Positions 6,024 through 14,593 of a DNA stretch of 27,092 bases are shown piece after piece (position 1 is the first letter of the stretch; every line of letters starts with the position of its first letter). The stretch comes from Oribacterium sp. (GTDB lineage: Bacteria > Bacillota_A > Clostridia > Lachnospirales > Lachnospiraceae): contig JAGAXP010000184.1 of assembly GCA_017940955.1 (NCBI GenBank), positions 1 to 27,092 on the forward strand, in the 5' to 3' direction. The notes below the pieces were generated by a model. It ran no database searches. It worked only from the letters and a program-made list of their open reading frames with translations, and was not told where the DNA came from. Both the position numbers and the translations under genes were made by a program.

Positions 6024-8828
6024 ATGAATAATAACGAGCAAAATATTGAAAAAAAGTCTGAGGTTTCCGCTCCCGTAAAGAGCAGGAAACCTCGCAGAAG
6101 ACATCTTATAAGAAAAATATTTAAGCGCATGTTTGTAGGTCTGCTTGCCATTTTGGCGATAGCAGGCCTTTCTGCGTATTTTTTGGTGATTCTGCCGGAG
6201 TATGAATCACTTAAAGTCACCGCCTATGACAAGCTGGCCTCTGTGGATGTTACAGACATGACCCGGCTTTCGGATACCCAGGTGTTTGACACCAACGGAA
6301 AGCTTCTGGGTATAGTTAATGCAGGCCATTTCGAATATGTGGAGATCAATGACATTTCCATAAATCTTCAGAATGCCTACGTTGCCCATGAGGATAAGAA
6401 TTTCAAGATACATCATGGTGTAGACTGGAGTGCTGTCCTGAGAGCCGGAATAGAGCTGGTTCGTAATAAGGGCGTCATAACCCAGGGTGGTTCCACCATC
6501 ACCCAGCAGGTGGTTAAAAATACCTACCTCACTTCCGAAAGAACCTTCACCAGAAAGTTTGTGGAGATACTTCTTGCCCGGGAACTGGAAAAGATGTACA
6601 CCAAGGCCGATATCATGGAGTTTTACTGCAACACAAACTTCTATGGAAACAGCTGCTATGGTGTTGAGGCTGCAAGCCGCTACTATTTCGGAAAAGCCGC
6701 AAAGGATCTGAATATAGTGGAGGCGGCAACATTGGCAGGAATCTCCAATGCTCCTTCAATTTATGAGCCTATAGGACATCCCGAAGCCTGTCTCGAGAAG
6801 AGAAACCAGGTGCTTAAATCCATGAGAGAGCAAGGGTACATTACCGCTGAAGAGTATAAAGCGTTTGTAGCATCTGACCTGGATGTTACAGCAGATAAAC
6901 AAAAGCAGACGGATGAGGATTACCTCACTTCCTATGCGCTTCATTGTGCGGCTCTTACCCTTATGGATATCAACCACTTCAGCTTCGAGTATATGTGGGA
7001 CAGCGAAGAGGAGCAGCAGGAATACGAAAAGAAATACGGCGAGTCCTATGAGTATTACACAAATCTCATAAGATCCGGCGGCTATGATATCTATACTTCC
7101 CTGAATCCCGATATCCAGGGAAAGGTTCAGACTGAGCTTGATGAAAAGCTTTCAAGCTTTACGGAACTCCAGAACAACGGAAAGTATGCACTTCAGGGTG
7201 CAGCGGCAGTTGTTGACAACAGAACCGGCTATGTGGTGGCTGTAGTGGGAGGCAGAGGAACAGAGGATAAGTTTAACAGAGCTTATCTCAGTGCCCGTCA
7301 GCCGGGATCTGCCATCAAGCCGCTTCTTGATTATGCACCTGCCCTTGATTCCGGAGAATACAGTCCGGCTACTCTTATAGATGATCACAGGATAGAGAAC
7401 GGACCTTCCAACTCCGGCGGAAGCTACAGAGGTGTGCTCACCCTGAGGGAAGCCCTGAACAGATCCTTAAATACCGTTGCATGGCAGATACTTGAAGACA
7501 TCGGAACAAAATTTGGCATAAGCTATCTTTCAAAGATGCACTTCATGCAGATGAGCTGGATAGATGGCACAACAAAAGCGGTTTCCATCGGTGGATTCAC
7601 CTATGGTGTAAGAATCGTGGATATGGCCAAGGGCTACAGCACCCTTGCAAATATGGGTCAGTACAATGACAACACCTGTATTCTCAAGATAGTCCATGAA
7701 AAAGAAGGAGACCTGACAAAGGATTATAAATCAACAGGAACAAAGGTATTCAGAGAAGATACTGCGTGGATGATGACCGATATGCTGAAGGGTACCATTG
7801 AACAGCCTTTCGGAACAGGCTACGGACTTAATCTTGCCAACGGTCAGATCGCTGCAGGAAAGACCGGTACCACCAATGAATCAAAGGATACCTGGTTCTG
7901 CGGATACACGAGATACTACACTATGGCAGTCTGGGTAGGTTACGACACTCCGAGGGCCATGCCGGGAGTATACGGATCCACCTACGCGGGACGAATCTGG
8001 CAAAATGCCATGAATGTTCTTCACGAGGGACTTGAACCTGCAGACTGGACACAGCCCGCAACCGTAGATCTGAAAGTAAATGAAAATGGAATTACTGATT
8101 ATGTTTCCACAACAGCGGAAGTGAGAGCACAGCAGGCCCTTCACGAAAAGGAACAGCTGAGGATCTATGAAGAGGCAGAGACATTGGTAGAAAATTACGA
8201 GAGGCTTGTGGCCAATACCGTTTCGGATGTACTCACAGCCCGTAAATACTATGAAGAAGTGAAGCCTTTGGTTGATTCTCTCGATGATAATGAAAAACGC
8301 GCAGAGCTTCTCAAGAGACTGGAAACCAAAAAGCCATATTTTGATGAGATAGAGGAAAGCTGGGAGCAGGTTATAGAACGTGCACTTCAGCAAAGTGAAG
8401 AAGAATCCAGCAGAGAGCAGCAGAGAGCCGAAAGTGAGGCTGAGAGCTCAAGATCAGAGGAAGAAAAGCGCATCAATAAAGAGTCATTCCTAAGCGCCCT
8501 TACAGAACTTGAAGAGCTTGAATACAGGGATGAAAATACGGAAAAGCTCATAACAGAAACTATAATGAGACTTCAGTATTGCAATACTTATGAAGAAGCC
8601 TCCATGTACGCAAAGGAGCTGCAGAATGCGATCAAGAGAGCAAGAAAGCTTCCTTTATATGGCGAATATGCTGAGGAAGAAGAGTCCCGGGAGGAATCGG
8701 AAAAAACCAGGATAAAGGATCTTCAGGAGTCACTTGAGCATCTCGATGAGACAAACGCCACTGCGTATTATGTTGAACCCTCAGCTTCGGAAACCTTCCC
8801 GGATGCTCCCGTGCCTGTCTTTGGCTAA
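6024..8828 (+). CDS. Class A penicillin-binding protein (bifunctional transglycosylase/transpeptidase) with long coiled-coil tail
   Basis: The 934-residue protein has a basic cytoplasmic start (KSRKPRRRHLIRKIFKR), one membrane helix (about 36-57), then a GT51 glycosyltransferase domain with catalytic Glu123 in AHEDKNF and the QGGSTITQQVVKN motif, and a penicillin-binding transpeptidase domain with Ser429/Lys432 (SAIK), Ser481-Leu-Asn483, and Lys613-Thr-Gly615. It polymerises lipid II and cross-links peptidoglycan outside the membrane. After about residue 690 comes a roughly 240-residue Glu/Ser/Arg-rich, strongly helical extension that is not part of the catalytic core. No ribosome binding site is evident before ATG 6024, which lies nine bases after rny, so translation may be coupled. 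PBP1A/PonA-type function is likely, but paralogues cannot be told apart here. Confidence 0.93.
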   Translation: MNNNEQNIEKKSEVSAPVKSRKPRRRHLIRKIFKRMFVGLLAILAIAGLSAYFLVILPEYESLKVTAYDKLASVDVTDMTRLSDTQVFDTNGKLLGIVNAGHFEYVEINDISINLQNAYVAHEDKNFKIHHGVDWSAVLRAGIELVRNKGVITQGGSTITQQVVKNTYLTSERTFTRKFVEILLARELEKMYTKADIMEFYCNTNFYGNSCYGVEAASRYYFGKAAKDLNIVEAATLAGISNAPSIYEPIGHPEACLEKRNQVLKSMREQGYITAEEYKAFVASDLDVTADKQKQTDEDYLTSYALHCAALTLMDINHFSFEYMWDSEEEQQEYEKKYGESYEYYTNLIRSGGYDIYTSLNPDIQGKVQTELDEKLSSFTELQNNGKYALQGAAAVVDNRTGYVVAVVGGRGTEDKFNRAYLSARQPGSAIKPLLDYAPALDSGEYSPATLIDDHRIENGPSNSGGSYRGVLTLREALNRSLNTVAWQILEDIGTKFGISYLSKMHFMQMSWIDGTTKAVSIGGFTYGVRIVDMAKGYSTLANMGQYNDNTCILKIVHEKEGDLTKDYKSTGTKVFREDTAWMMTDMLKGTIEQPFGTGYGLNLANGQIAAGKTGTTNESKDTWFCGYTRYYTMAVWVGYDTPRAMPGVYGSTYAGRIWQNAMNVLHEGLEPADWTQPATVDLKVNENGITDYVSTTAEVRAQQALHEKEQLRIYEEAETLVENYERLVANTVSDVLTARKYYEEVKPLVDSLDDNEKRAELLKRLETKKPYFDEIEESWEQVIERALQQSEEESSREQQRAESEAESSRSEEEKRINKESFLSALTELEELEYRDENTEKLITETIMRLQYCNTYEEASMYAKELQNAIKRARKLPLYGEYAEEEESREESEKTRIKDLQESLEHLDETNATAYYVEPSASETFPDAPVPVFG

Positions 8829-9244
8829 TGTTAAGTACAATCATATAAGTTTATGTCAAACCATTGCCTTTTTGGCGATGGTTTGATAAAAACATTTTCA
8901 GAGGGTGCCGGTATAATCGTTGCTTTCTTATTAAGATACAGGGTTTATACATGAGAAGGTATGCTGATGAAAACAGCGTGCTGAGCTCTTAAATGAGGAG
9001 ACCCCGGCAGGCTCTCGCCTAACCGGGGTAATTATGAAAAATCTAATTTGGAAAATCAACCAATGTTAAAAGAAACATAAAAACAAACTTCATGTTTATG
9101 CCTAAAAATATAGTATTGAATTATGAATAATTTATGAACAATTATTAAAAAATCCTGTATACAACATTATATTTAGGATTTACATATGAAAAAGATAACA
9201 AAAATCATTTTGAATCATAATGAATCAATAAATCGGGAGGGTAC
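8829..9244. other. Intergenic region with stem-loops, upstream of the pyrophosphatase gene
   Basis: This 416-base gap contains no convincing reading frame. Just after the PBP gene, TCAAACCATTGCC (8856-8868) pairs with GGCGATGGTTTGA (8874-8886) around TTTTT with one wobble, but A-rich bases follow, so termination is uncertain. Further on, GCTG/CAGC (8963-8966/8974-8977) and a GC-rich hairpin ACCCCGG/CCGGGGT (9001-9007/9023-9029) with inner AGGC/GCCT and a TCTC loop are seen. A TATAAT near 8910 could start a short RNA across these, though its -35 is poor. From 9040 to 9230 the DNA is very AT-rich. I recognise no riboswitch class. Confidence 0.5.
9135..9163 (+). promoter_or_regulatory. Possible promoter for the pyrophosphatase gene
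   Basis: TGAACA at 9135-9140 and TATACA at 9158-9163 are 17 bases apart, with TG directly before the -10. Both hexamers deviate from consensus, so this is a moderate candidate in an AT-rich tract. Confidence 0.4.
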
Positions 9245-10963
9245 ATGACTAAGGGAAAGAGAAATATTCCACATAATACAGAACGTGAAGTTCTGGTTAC
9301 CGGCCACAGAAATCCGGATACGGATTCCATCTGTGCGGCCATTGCCTATGCAAGATTAAAAAACAAGATCACAAAAACAGAGAAATATGTCCCCTGCAGA
9401 GCAGGTGAGCCTTCGAGAGAGACTCAGTTTGTCCTTGATCATTTCAAGGTTGAGAAGCCGAGACTCATAACAACAGTTAAAACACAGGTGACGGATATCG
9501 AATACCGTAAGACCCCGGGAGTGACCAGGGATATGTCCCTGAAAAAAGCCTGGACCATGATGAACGAGGGAAATGTCGTAACACTTCCCGTTGTTACCTC
9601 CAGGAATTCCCTTGAGGGTGTCATAACCATCGGAGACATCGCGAAATCTTATTTCAATGTCTATGACAGCCACATTATCTCAAAGGCCCACACAAAGTTT
9701 TCCAATATAGAAGACACACTTGAGGCAACAACTGTTACCGGCGATGTGAGCAGATGCTGTGAAAAGGGTAAGGTTATCATTGCGGCAGCAAATCCCGAGA
9801 TGATGTCCTACTATATAGAAAAGCACGATATCGTTATCCTCGGAAACCGTGCGGAGAACCAGCTTTCAGCCATGGATAACGGAGCAGACTGTATCATCAT
9901 CTGTGAGGGTGCCAATGTTTCCCCCACTATAAAGAGCCTGGCCGAAGCAAACGGCATGATCATTATGGTAACAAGCTATGATGCCTATACCGCGGCAAGA
10001 CTTATCAACCAGTCAATGCCCATAAGCTACTTTATGACAAAAGATAATCTGATAACCTTTACCGAAGATGATTTCGTGGATGAGCTGAGAGAGATCATGG
10101 CTTCCAAGAGACATCGTGACTTCCCTATCCTTTCAAAGGACGGAAATTATCTCGGTATGGTATCCCGCAGAAACCTCCTCGGAAATCGCGGAAAGCAGGT
10201 TATCCTTGTTGACCACAATGAACCGGGACAGGCTGTTGAAGGCATCGAGGCGGCAGACATTCTGGAGATCATCGACCACCACAAGATCGCAACGGTTCAG
10301 ACCATGACACCGGTTTATTTCAGAAACCAGCCTCTGGGATGCTGTTCAACCATCATCACTCAGATGTATAAGGAGAATAACATTGAAATCGACAAGCAGA
10401 CTGCAGGTCTTCTTATGTCGGCAATTATTTCCGATACGCTCCTTTTCAGATCACCTACCTGCACTCCCCTTGACGAACAGACAGGAAGAGAGCTTGCAAA
10501 GATTGCCGGAGTTGACATTGAGAAGTATGCCTTTTCTATGTTCTCTGCAGGATCCAACCTGAAGGGCAAGACCATTCAGGAGATCTTCTATCAGGATTTC
10601 AAGCATTTCTCAGCGGGAAAGGTTGAATTTGGTGTAAGCCAGGTTACCAGTCTTAATAAGGAAGAGCTTGATCAGTTCAAGGACGGACTTGAGGAATTTG
10701 CAATCAATGCCCTTAAAGCTGAAAAGCTTGACATGAGTTTCATCATGCTCACCAATATCCTTGACAAGAGTACAGATCTTCTTGCGGTTGGCATGGGAGC
10801 GGGGCAGCTTGTGGAAAATGCCTTCGGTTATACGCCGGAAAGAAGACCGGGTAAGAATAAGAACGATAAGTCAGAAGATTCCTGGTCTGTGGTTCTTCCG
10901 GGAGTTGTTTCCAGAAAGAAACAGCTGGTACCGGCACTTACATTATTTGCAGAACAGCTTTGA
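9245..10963 (+). CDS. ppaC: Manganese-dependent inorganic pyrophosphatase with CBS and DRTGG regulatory domains
   Basis: The 572-residue enzyme is a family II pyrophosphatase (DHH superfamily). Metal-binding motifs are HRNPDTDS (His21, Asp25, Asp27), VDHNE (Asp323) and IDHHK (Asp344-His345-His346); the C-terminal DHHA2 domain ends with the substrate-binding SRKKQ (Arg557, Lys558). Inserted between the first and second DHH motifs are a CBS half (around AWTMMNEGNVVTLPVV), a DRTGG domain (around VIIAAANPEMMSYYI) and a second CBS half (HRDFPILSKDGNYLGMV). In characterised CBS-pyrophosphatases these bind adenine nucleotides that inhibit or activate the enzyme. It hydrolyses pyrophosphate released by biosynthesis, in the cytosol. 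ATG 9245 follows GGGAGGG. It is closed by its own terminator, so it appears monocistronic. Confidence 0.95.
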   Translation: MTKGKRNIPHNTEREVLVTGHRNPDTDSICAAIAYARLKNKITKTEKYVPCRAGEPSRETQFVLDHFKVEKPRLITTVKTQVTDIEYRKTPGVTRDMSLKKAWTMMNEGNVVTLPVVTSRNSLEGVITIGDIAKSYFNVYDSHIISKAHTKFSNIEDTLEATTVTGDVSRCCEKGKVIIAAANPEMMSYYIEKHDIVILGNRAENQLSAMDNGADCIIICEGANVSPTIKSLAEANGMIIMVTSYDAYTAARLINQSMPISYFMTKDNLITFTEDDFVDELREIMASKRHRDFPILSKDGNYLGMVSRRNLLGNRGKQVILVDHNEPGQAVEGIEAADILEIIDHHKIATVQTMTPVYFRNQPLGCCSTIITQMYKENNIEIDKQTAGLLMSAIISDTLLFRSPTCTPLDEQTGRELAKIAGVDIEKYAFSMFSAGSNLKGKTIQEIFYQDFKHFSAGKVEFGVSQVTSLNKEELDQFKDGLEEFAINALKAEKLDMSFIMLTNILDKSTDLLAVGMGAGQLVENAFGYTPERRPGKNKNDKSEDSWSVVLPGVVSRKKQLVPALTLFAEQL

Positions 10964-10978
10964 TCTAATGAATTATGA

Positions 10979-11004
10979 CCCTGTGCCCTGAGCGCAGGGT
11001 TTTT
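10979..11004 (+). terminator. Rho-independent terminator after the pyrophosphatase gene
   Basis: CCCTGTGC (10979-10986) pairs with GCGCAGGG (10992-10999), with one G-U wobble and a five-base loop, followed by TTTTT (11000-11004). Confidence 0.85.
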
Positions 11005-11007
11005 CAG

Positions 11008-11104
11008 TAAAGTTCAGCGATGGACCATTGGGACGGAGTTAGTGGTTCATTTTGGCAAAAAATGAACCACTAACTCCGTCCCAATGGTCCACCGCTGAAC
11101 TTTA
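11008..11104. repeat. 97-nt near-perfect palindrome (long inverted repeat)
   Basis: Two 46-base arms, 11008-11053 and 11059-11104, are reverse complements with a single mismatch (A11020 opposite C11092), around the five-base spacer GGCAA. The element starts with TAAAGTTCAGCG and its core contains GGGACGGAGTTAGTGGTTC. It lies between the terminator of the upstream gene and the ribosome binding site of the shikimate-kinase-like gene. As RNA it would form one very stable hairpin; as DNA it could extrude a cruciform. The single mismatch with otherwise complete arm identity suggests a recent or conserved mobile palindromic unit (REP- or MITE-like). No transposase is adjacent. Confidence 0.93.
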
Positions 11105-11132
11105 AAATTCTCAAAAAGAGGAGAATATAGCA

Positions 11133-11642
11133 ATGAATATTACCATGATCGGAATGCCCTCCTGTGGCAAATCAACCATAGGAGTCATGCTTGCAAAGCT
11201 GGCAGCCATGGGATTTCTGGACGTAGACATTATGATCCAGGAAAAAACCGGAAAGAAATTGAAAGACATTATTGCGGAAGCCGGTCAGGACGGATTTCTG
11301 AAGGTGGAAGGTGATATCGCATCCTCCATAGATGTACAAAACACCATTATCGCACCGGGGGGCTCTATCTGCTATGAAGAGGAAGCCATGAAGCATCTTA
11401 AGGAAATAAGTAAGATAGTGTATCTCAAGATTTCCTGTGAAGATATGGAGCAGAGGATCGGAGATGTTACGGACCGCGGAGTTGCCATGCCGGAGGGATT
11501 CACCCTCAGGGATTTATTCGATGAGAGGGCACCGCTTTATGAAAAGTATGCAGATGTCATCATTGATGAGAAGGGCAAGACCCCTGCGGAGATAGTCCGG
11601 GAGATAAAGAACTGGACAGAACAGAACGAAAAGAACATATAA
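11133..11642 (+). CDS. Shikimate kinase-like P-loop kinase
   Basis: The 169-residue protein is the size of a shikimate kinase and has its frame: Walker A GMPSCGKST (Lys13, Ser14), DVD at 30-32 (Asp32 matching the shikimate-binding Asp), a PGGS loop at 75-78, and ERAPLYEKYAD with Arg132 in the usual C-terminal position. Two expected features deviate. The FR pair that binds the shikimate carboxylate is Phe55-Leu56, and the GGG triplet is PGGS. It may therefore be a divergent shikimate kinase or phosphorylate another small hydroxylated acid. No other aromatic pathway gene is nearby. The gene sits 31 bases before the GTPase-nuclease fusion, probably in one operon. ATG 11133 follows GAGGAG at 11119. 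Confidence 0.75.
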   Translation: MNITMIGMPSCGKSTIGVMLAKLAAMGFLDVDIMIQEKTGKKLKDIIAEAGQDGFLKVEGDIASSIDVQNTIIAPGGSICYEEEAMKHLKEISKIVYLKISCEDMEQRIGDVTDRGVAMPEGFTLRDLFDERAPLYEKYADVIIDEKGKTPAEIVREIKNWTEQNEKNI

Positions 11643-11673
11643 CGAAGTTCAGGTGACGACGGAGGGTCAGCTT

Positions 11674-14367
11674 TTGGAAAAACAGCAAAAAAAACATCTG
11701 GTAATAGGAATTTTGGCGCATGTAGATGCCGGAAAGACGACATTGTCCGAAAGTATCCTTTACGAGTGCGGAAAGATCAGAGCCCTTGGCCGGGTTGATA
11801 ACGGCAATGCTTATCTGGATACTGACGACATGGAAAAGGAAAGGGGCATCACCATCTTTTCAAAGATGGCAACCTTCGACCTTAAGGATATATCGGTATC
11901 CCTTCTGGATACCCCAGGGCATGTGGATTTTTCGGCGGAAATGGAGAAGACCCTTTCTGTCCTTGACTATGCCATTCTTGTAGTTAATGGTGCCGACGGA
12001 GTTCAGGGACATACAGAGACCTTGTGGAAGCTTCTTCAAAGATACGGCGTTCCGGTCTTTATCTTTGTGAACAAAATGGACCAGCCGGGAACCGACAAGG
12101 ATAAGCTTCTTGAGGATCTGAAAAAGCATTTCGGAGCGGCCGCAGTGGATTTCACGGAGGCCGGAAAGTATTCCATGTCGGAGGAGCTGAAGGAAAACAT
12201 TGCCATGTACGATGACCGGATCATGGAAAAGTATCTGGAAAAGAGTGAGCTGGATCCAAAGGATGTAAGGAACCTGATCTGGGACAGAAAGCTTTTCCCG
12301 GTATATTTCGGTTCCGCCCTTAAGAATTTCGGAGTGAAGGAATTTCTCGAAGGCATCCATACCTTTACGGAGATTCCAATGTACCCAAGCGTCTTCGGAG
12401 GCAAGATTTTCAAGATCGCAAAGGATGATTCCGACAGACGACTTACCTATATAAAGATAACCGGAGGAGAAATAAAAGTAAGAGACGAGCTCCTGCCCGG
12501 AGAAAAGGTTTCGGAGATCCGTATCTACAGCGGGGAGAAGTATGTTAATGCAGACACCGCGGAGGCAGGCATGGTATGCACACTTCTCGGAATCTCGGGG
12601 CTTAAGACCGGGGACTCTGTGGGATGCGAACCCAAGGGAAAGGATCCATCACTAAAGCCGGTGCTGGACTATAAGGTGGAATCCCCTGATGTGGATGACC
12701 TTGAATTATACAGAAAGCTTGACACACTGGCAGACGAATTTCCCGAGCTTCATATCAGCTGGGACAAGAATCTCAAGGAAATACACGTTCATCTCATGGG
12801 AGAGGTGCAGATAGAGATCATTAAAAAAGTTGTGAAGGAGCGCCTGGGAGTTGAGCTCCTGTTTGGAGAAAGCAGGATACTTTATCTTGAAACAATAGAC
12901 GATGCGGTGGAGGGAGTCGGACACTTTGAGCCGCTGAGACATTATGCCGAAGCTCACATACTGATGGAGCCTCTCCCAAGGGGAAGCGGTCTCAAGTTCA
13001 GGTCTGACTGCAAAACAGATGACCTGGCCATCAACTGGCAGAGACTTGTGCTGACCCATCTCCGGGAAAAAGAACATGCGGGAGTGCTCACGGGAAGTCC
13101 GGTAACAGACATTAGATTTACGCTGGTTGCCGGAAAGGCTCACCTTAAGCACACCGAGGGCGGAGATTTCAGAGAGGCTACCTACAGAGCAGTAAGGCAG
13201 GGGCTTATGAAGGCGGTCAATGTCCTTCTGGAACCATACTATGCCTTTACTCTGGAACTTCCCCAGGAATATGTGGGCAGAGCCATGACGGATCTTTCCA
13301 ATATGAACGGACATTTTGATCCCCCGGAGATAAACGGTGATACTTCAACCATCACTGGCACTGCTCCGGTTTCGGCCATGAGGGATTATCACAAAGAGGT
13401 TATGGTCTATACCAAAGGAAGAGGCCATCTTTTCCTTCGCTTCAGCGGCTATGACAGATGCCATAATGCGGAAGAGGTTATACAGAAGAGCGGCTATAAC
13501 CCGGAGGAAGACATTCTGAATCCAAGCTCATCTGTGTTCTGCGCCCACGGCTCCGGTTTCATAGTGCCCTTCGACCAGGTGGAAAGCTACATGCATGTGG
13601 AGTCACCTTTGAAGCTGGATGGTGAAGTTGAGAAGAGAGATTTCGAAGCGGATGTTGCGAAGCTTCAGAGAAGTGCCGAAGCAAAGTCGGACGACAAAAA
13701 ATATAAAACCGGCGGACACTACATCGGGGATCAGGAGCTTGAGGATATATTCGTAAGGACCTTCGGACCCATCAAGAACCGTGCAAAGGAGGTTAATATC
13801 TCCAGCGCCCGCACCATAAGAGCCAAAGAGAAGGAAGAAAACAAGGCAGCAAACCGTAGAGACCTGAAGGCTCCGGAAAAGAAAAAGGAATATCTTCTGG
13901 TGGACGGCTACAACATCATATTTGCCTGGGATGAGCTTAATGAACTCGCCCGGTCAAATCTTGACGCCGCGAGAGGCAAGCTTCAAGATATACTGTCAAA
14001 CTATGCCGGCTACACCGGAAAGGAAGTAATAGTTGTTTTCGATGCTTACCGAGTGCAGGGGCATCAGGTGGAACAGACAAAGTATCACAATATCTATGTG
14101 GTATTCACAAGAGAAGCCATGACCGCCGACGAATATATTGAAGAAGAGACTCATGAGCTTAAGAAGCAGTATTCGGTTACCGTTGCAACCTCCGACAAGG
14201 TGGTTCAGGTCATAACCTGGGGAGCGGGAGCAGTGCTCCTCAGCGCCCGGAACCTAAAGGATGAGGTGGACAGAGTGGTAAATACCGTGCGGAAAGAGCA
14301 TCTCAATGACTCTGCCCCGGGAAGTCGCATTGGCACAAGGCTAGAGATACCGAAAAGTAATGAGTGA
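11674..14367 (+). CDS. TetM/EF-G-like translation GTPase fused to a Rae1/YacP-like NYN endoribonuclease domain
   Basis: The 897-residue protein begins with a translation-factor GTPase domain: AHVDAGKTT (15-23), RGITI, DTPGH (79-83) and NKMD (133-136). It continues through EF-G-like domains II to V as in the TetM/TetO ribosome-protection family, including FCAHGSGFIVP near residue 625. After a charged linker, residues about 739-885 form a NYN (PIN-like) domain resembling YacP/Rae1, with acidic residues Asp744 (VDGYN), Asp790 (VVFDAY), Asp819/Glu820 (TADEYIEEET) and Asp841 (ATSDK). Rae1 is a ribosome-associated nuclease that cuts mRNA in the A site; the fusion suggests a factor that binds stalled ribosomes and cleaves their mRNA (inference). 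TTG 11674 is chosen because GGAGGG (11661-11666) precedes it; GTG 11653 lacks a site. Automatic tools may call it tetracycline resistance; that is not shown here. Confidence 0.88.
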   Translation: MEKQQKKHLVIGILAHVDAGKTTLSESILYECGKIRALGRVDNGNAYLDTDDMEKERGITIFSKMATFDLKDISVSLLDTPGHVDFSAEMEKTLSVLDYAILVVNGADGVQGHTETLWKLLQRYGVPVFIFVNKMDQPGTDKDKLLEDLKKHFGAAAVDFTEAGKYSMSEELKENIAMYDDRIMEKYLEKSELDPKDVRNLIWDRKLFPVYFGSALKNFGVKEFLEGIHTFTEIPMYPSVFGGKIFKIAKDDSDRRLTYIKITGGEIKVRDELLPGEKVSEIRIYSGEKYVNADTAEAGMVCTLLGISGLKTGDSVGCEPKGKDPSLKPVLDYKVESPDVDDLELYRKLDTLADEFPELHISWDKNLKEIHVHLMGEVQIEIIKKVVKERLGVELLFGESRILYLETIDDAVEGVGHFEPLRHYAEAHILMEPLPRGSGLKFRSDCKTDDLAINWQRLVLTHLREKEHAGVLTGSPVTDIRFTLVAGKAHLKHTEGGDFREATYRAVRQGLMKAVNVLLEPYYAFTLELPQEYVGRAMTDLSNMNGHFDPPEINGDTSTITGTAPVSAMRDYHKEVMVYTKGRGHLFLRFSGYDRCHNAEEVIQKSGYNPEEDILNPSSSVFCAHGSGFIVPFDQVESYMHVESPLKLDGEVEKRDFEADVAKLQRSAEAKSDDKKYKTGGHYIGDQELEDIFVRTFGPIKNRAKEVNISSARTIRAKEKEENKAANRRDLKAPEKKKEYLLVDGYNIIFAWDELNELARSNLDAARGKLQDILSNYAGYTGKEVIVVFDAYRVQGHQVEQTKYHNIYVVFTREAMTADEYIEEETHELKKQYSVTVATSDKVVQVITWGAGAVLLSARNLKDEVDRVVNTVRKEHLNDSAPGSRIGTRLEIPKSNE

Positions 14368-14489
14368 TATTTAAACCCGGAACGTAGGGCTCCAAGGCTG
14401 TAAAAAGTTCATCCGGCTCCGTCCGATTCACGTTAAGACAGATTTTTTTTCAATATTAATTGGATGCTCACCGGTCCGGACGGCCTCAC

Positions 14490-14518
14490 TTGCGTTATAA
14501 TTGACACGATGATATAAT
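14490..14518 (+). promoter_or_regulatory. Promoter for murC
   Basis: TTGCGT at 14490-14495 and a perfect TATAAT at 14513-14518 are 17 bases apart. A second TATAAT-like block and a TTGACA (14501-14506) lie between them, but their spacing to other elements is unsuitable. Confidence 0.7.
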
Positions 14519-14546
14519 CTCTGAGTTAAATCGGACACGTATGACA

Positions 14547-14572
14547 GCGTAAAAGGCATTGCCCTCTTACGC
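14547..14572 (+). other. Hairpin in murC leader
   Basis: GCGTAA (14547-14552) pairs with TTACGC (14567-14572), and inside it GGC pairs with GCC around ATT. It lies about 10 bases before the AAGAAGGT ribosome binding site. It could affect initiation or stability. I cannot assign it a class. Confidence 0.4.
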
Positions 14573-14593
14573 CTTAGATAAGAAGGTATTTAA

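Noticed and set aside
9001..9029. Known riboswitch upstream of the pyrophosphatase gene
   Set aside because: I compared the visible stems and loops with remembered fluoride, manganese, guanidine, SAM and T-box signatures, and none fits.
12706..13314. 202-codon open frame on the minus strand
   Set aside because: It lies wholly inside the GTPase-nuclease gene, has no family resemblance, and is a mirror of the coding strand's codon bias. The same applies to minus-strand frames at 7881-8393, 11860-12360 and 14900-15376.
11674..14367. Calling the TetM-like GTPase a tetracycline resistance gene
   Set aside because: It carries a fused nuclease domain, sits in a chromosomal housekeeping operon without mobility genes, and family resemblance alone does not show ribosome protection against tetracycline.
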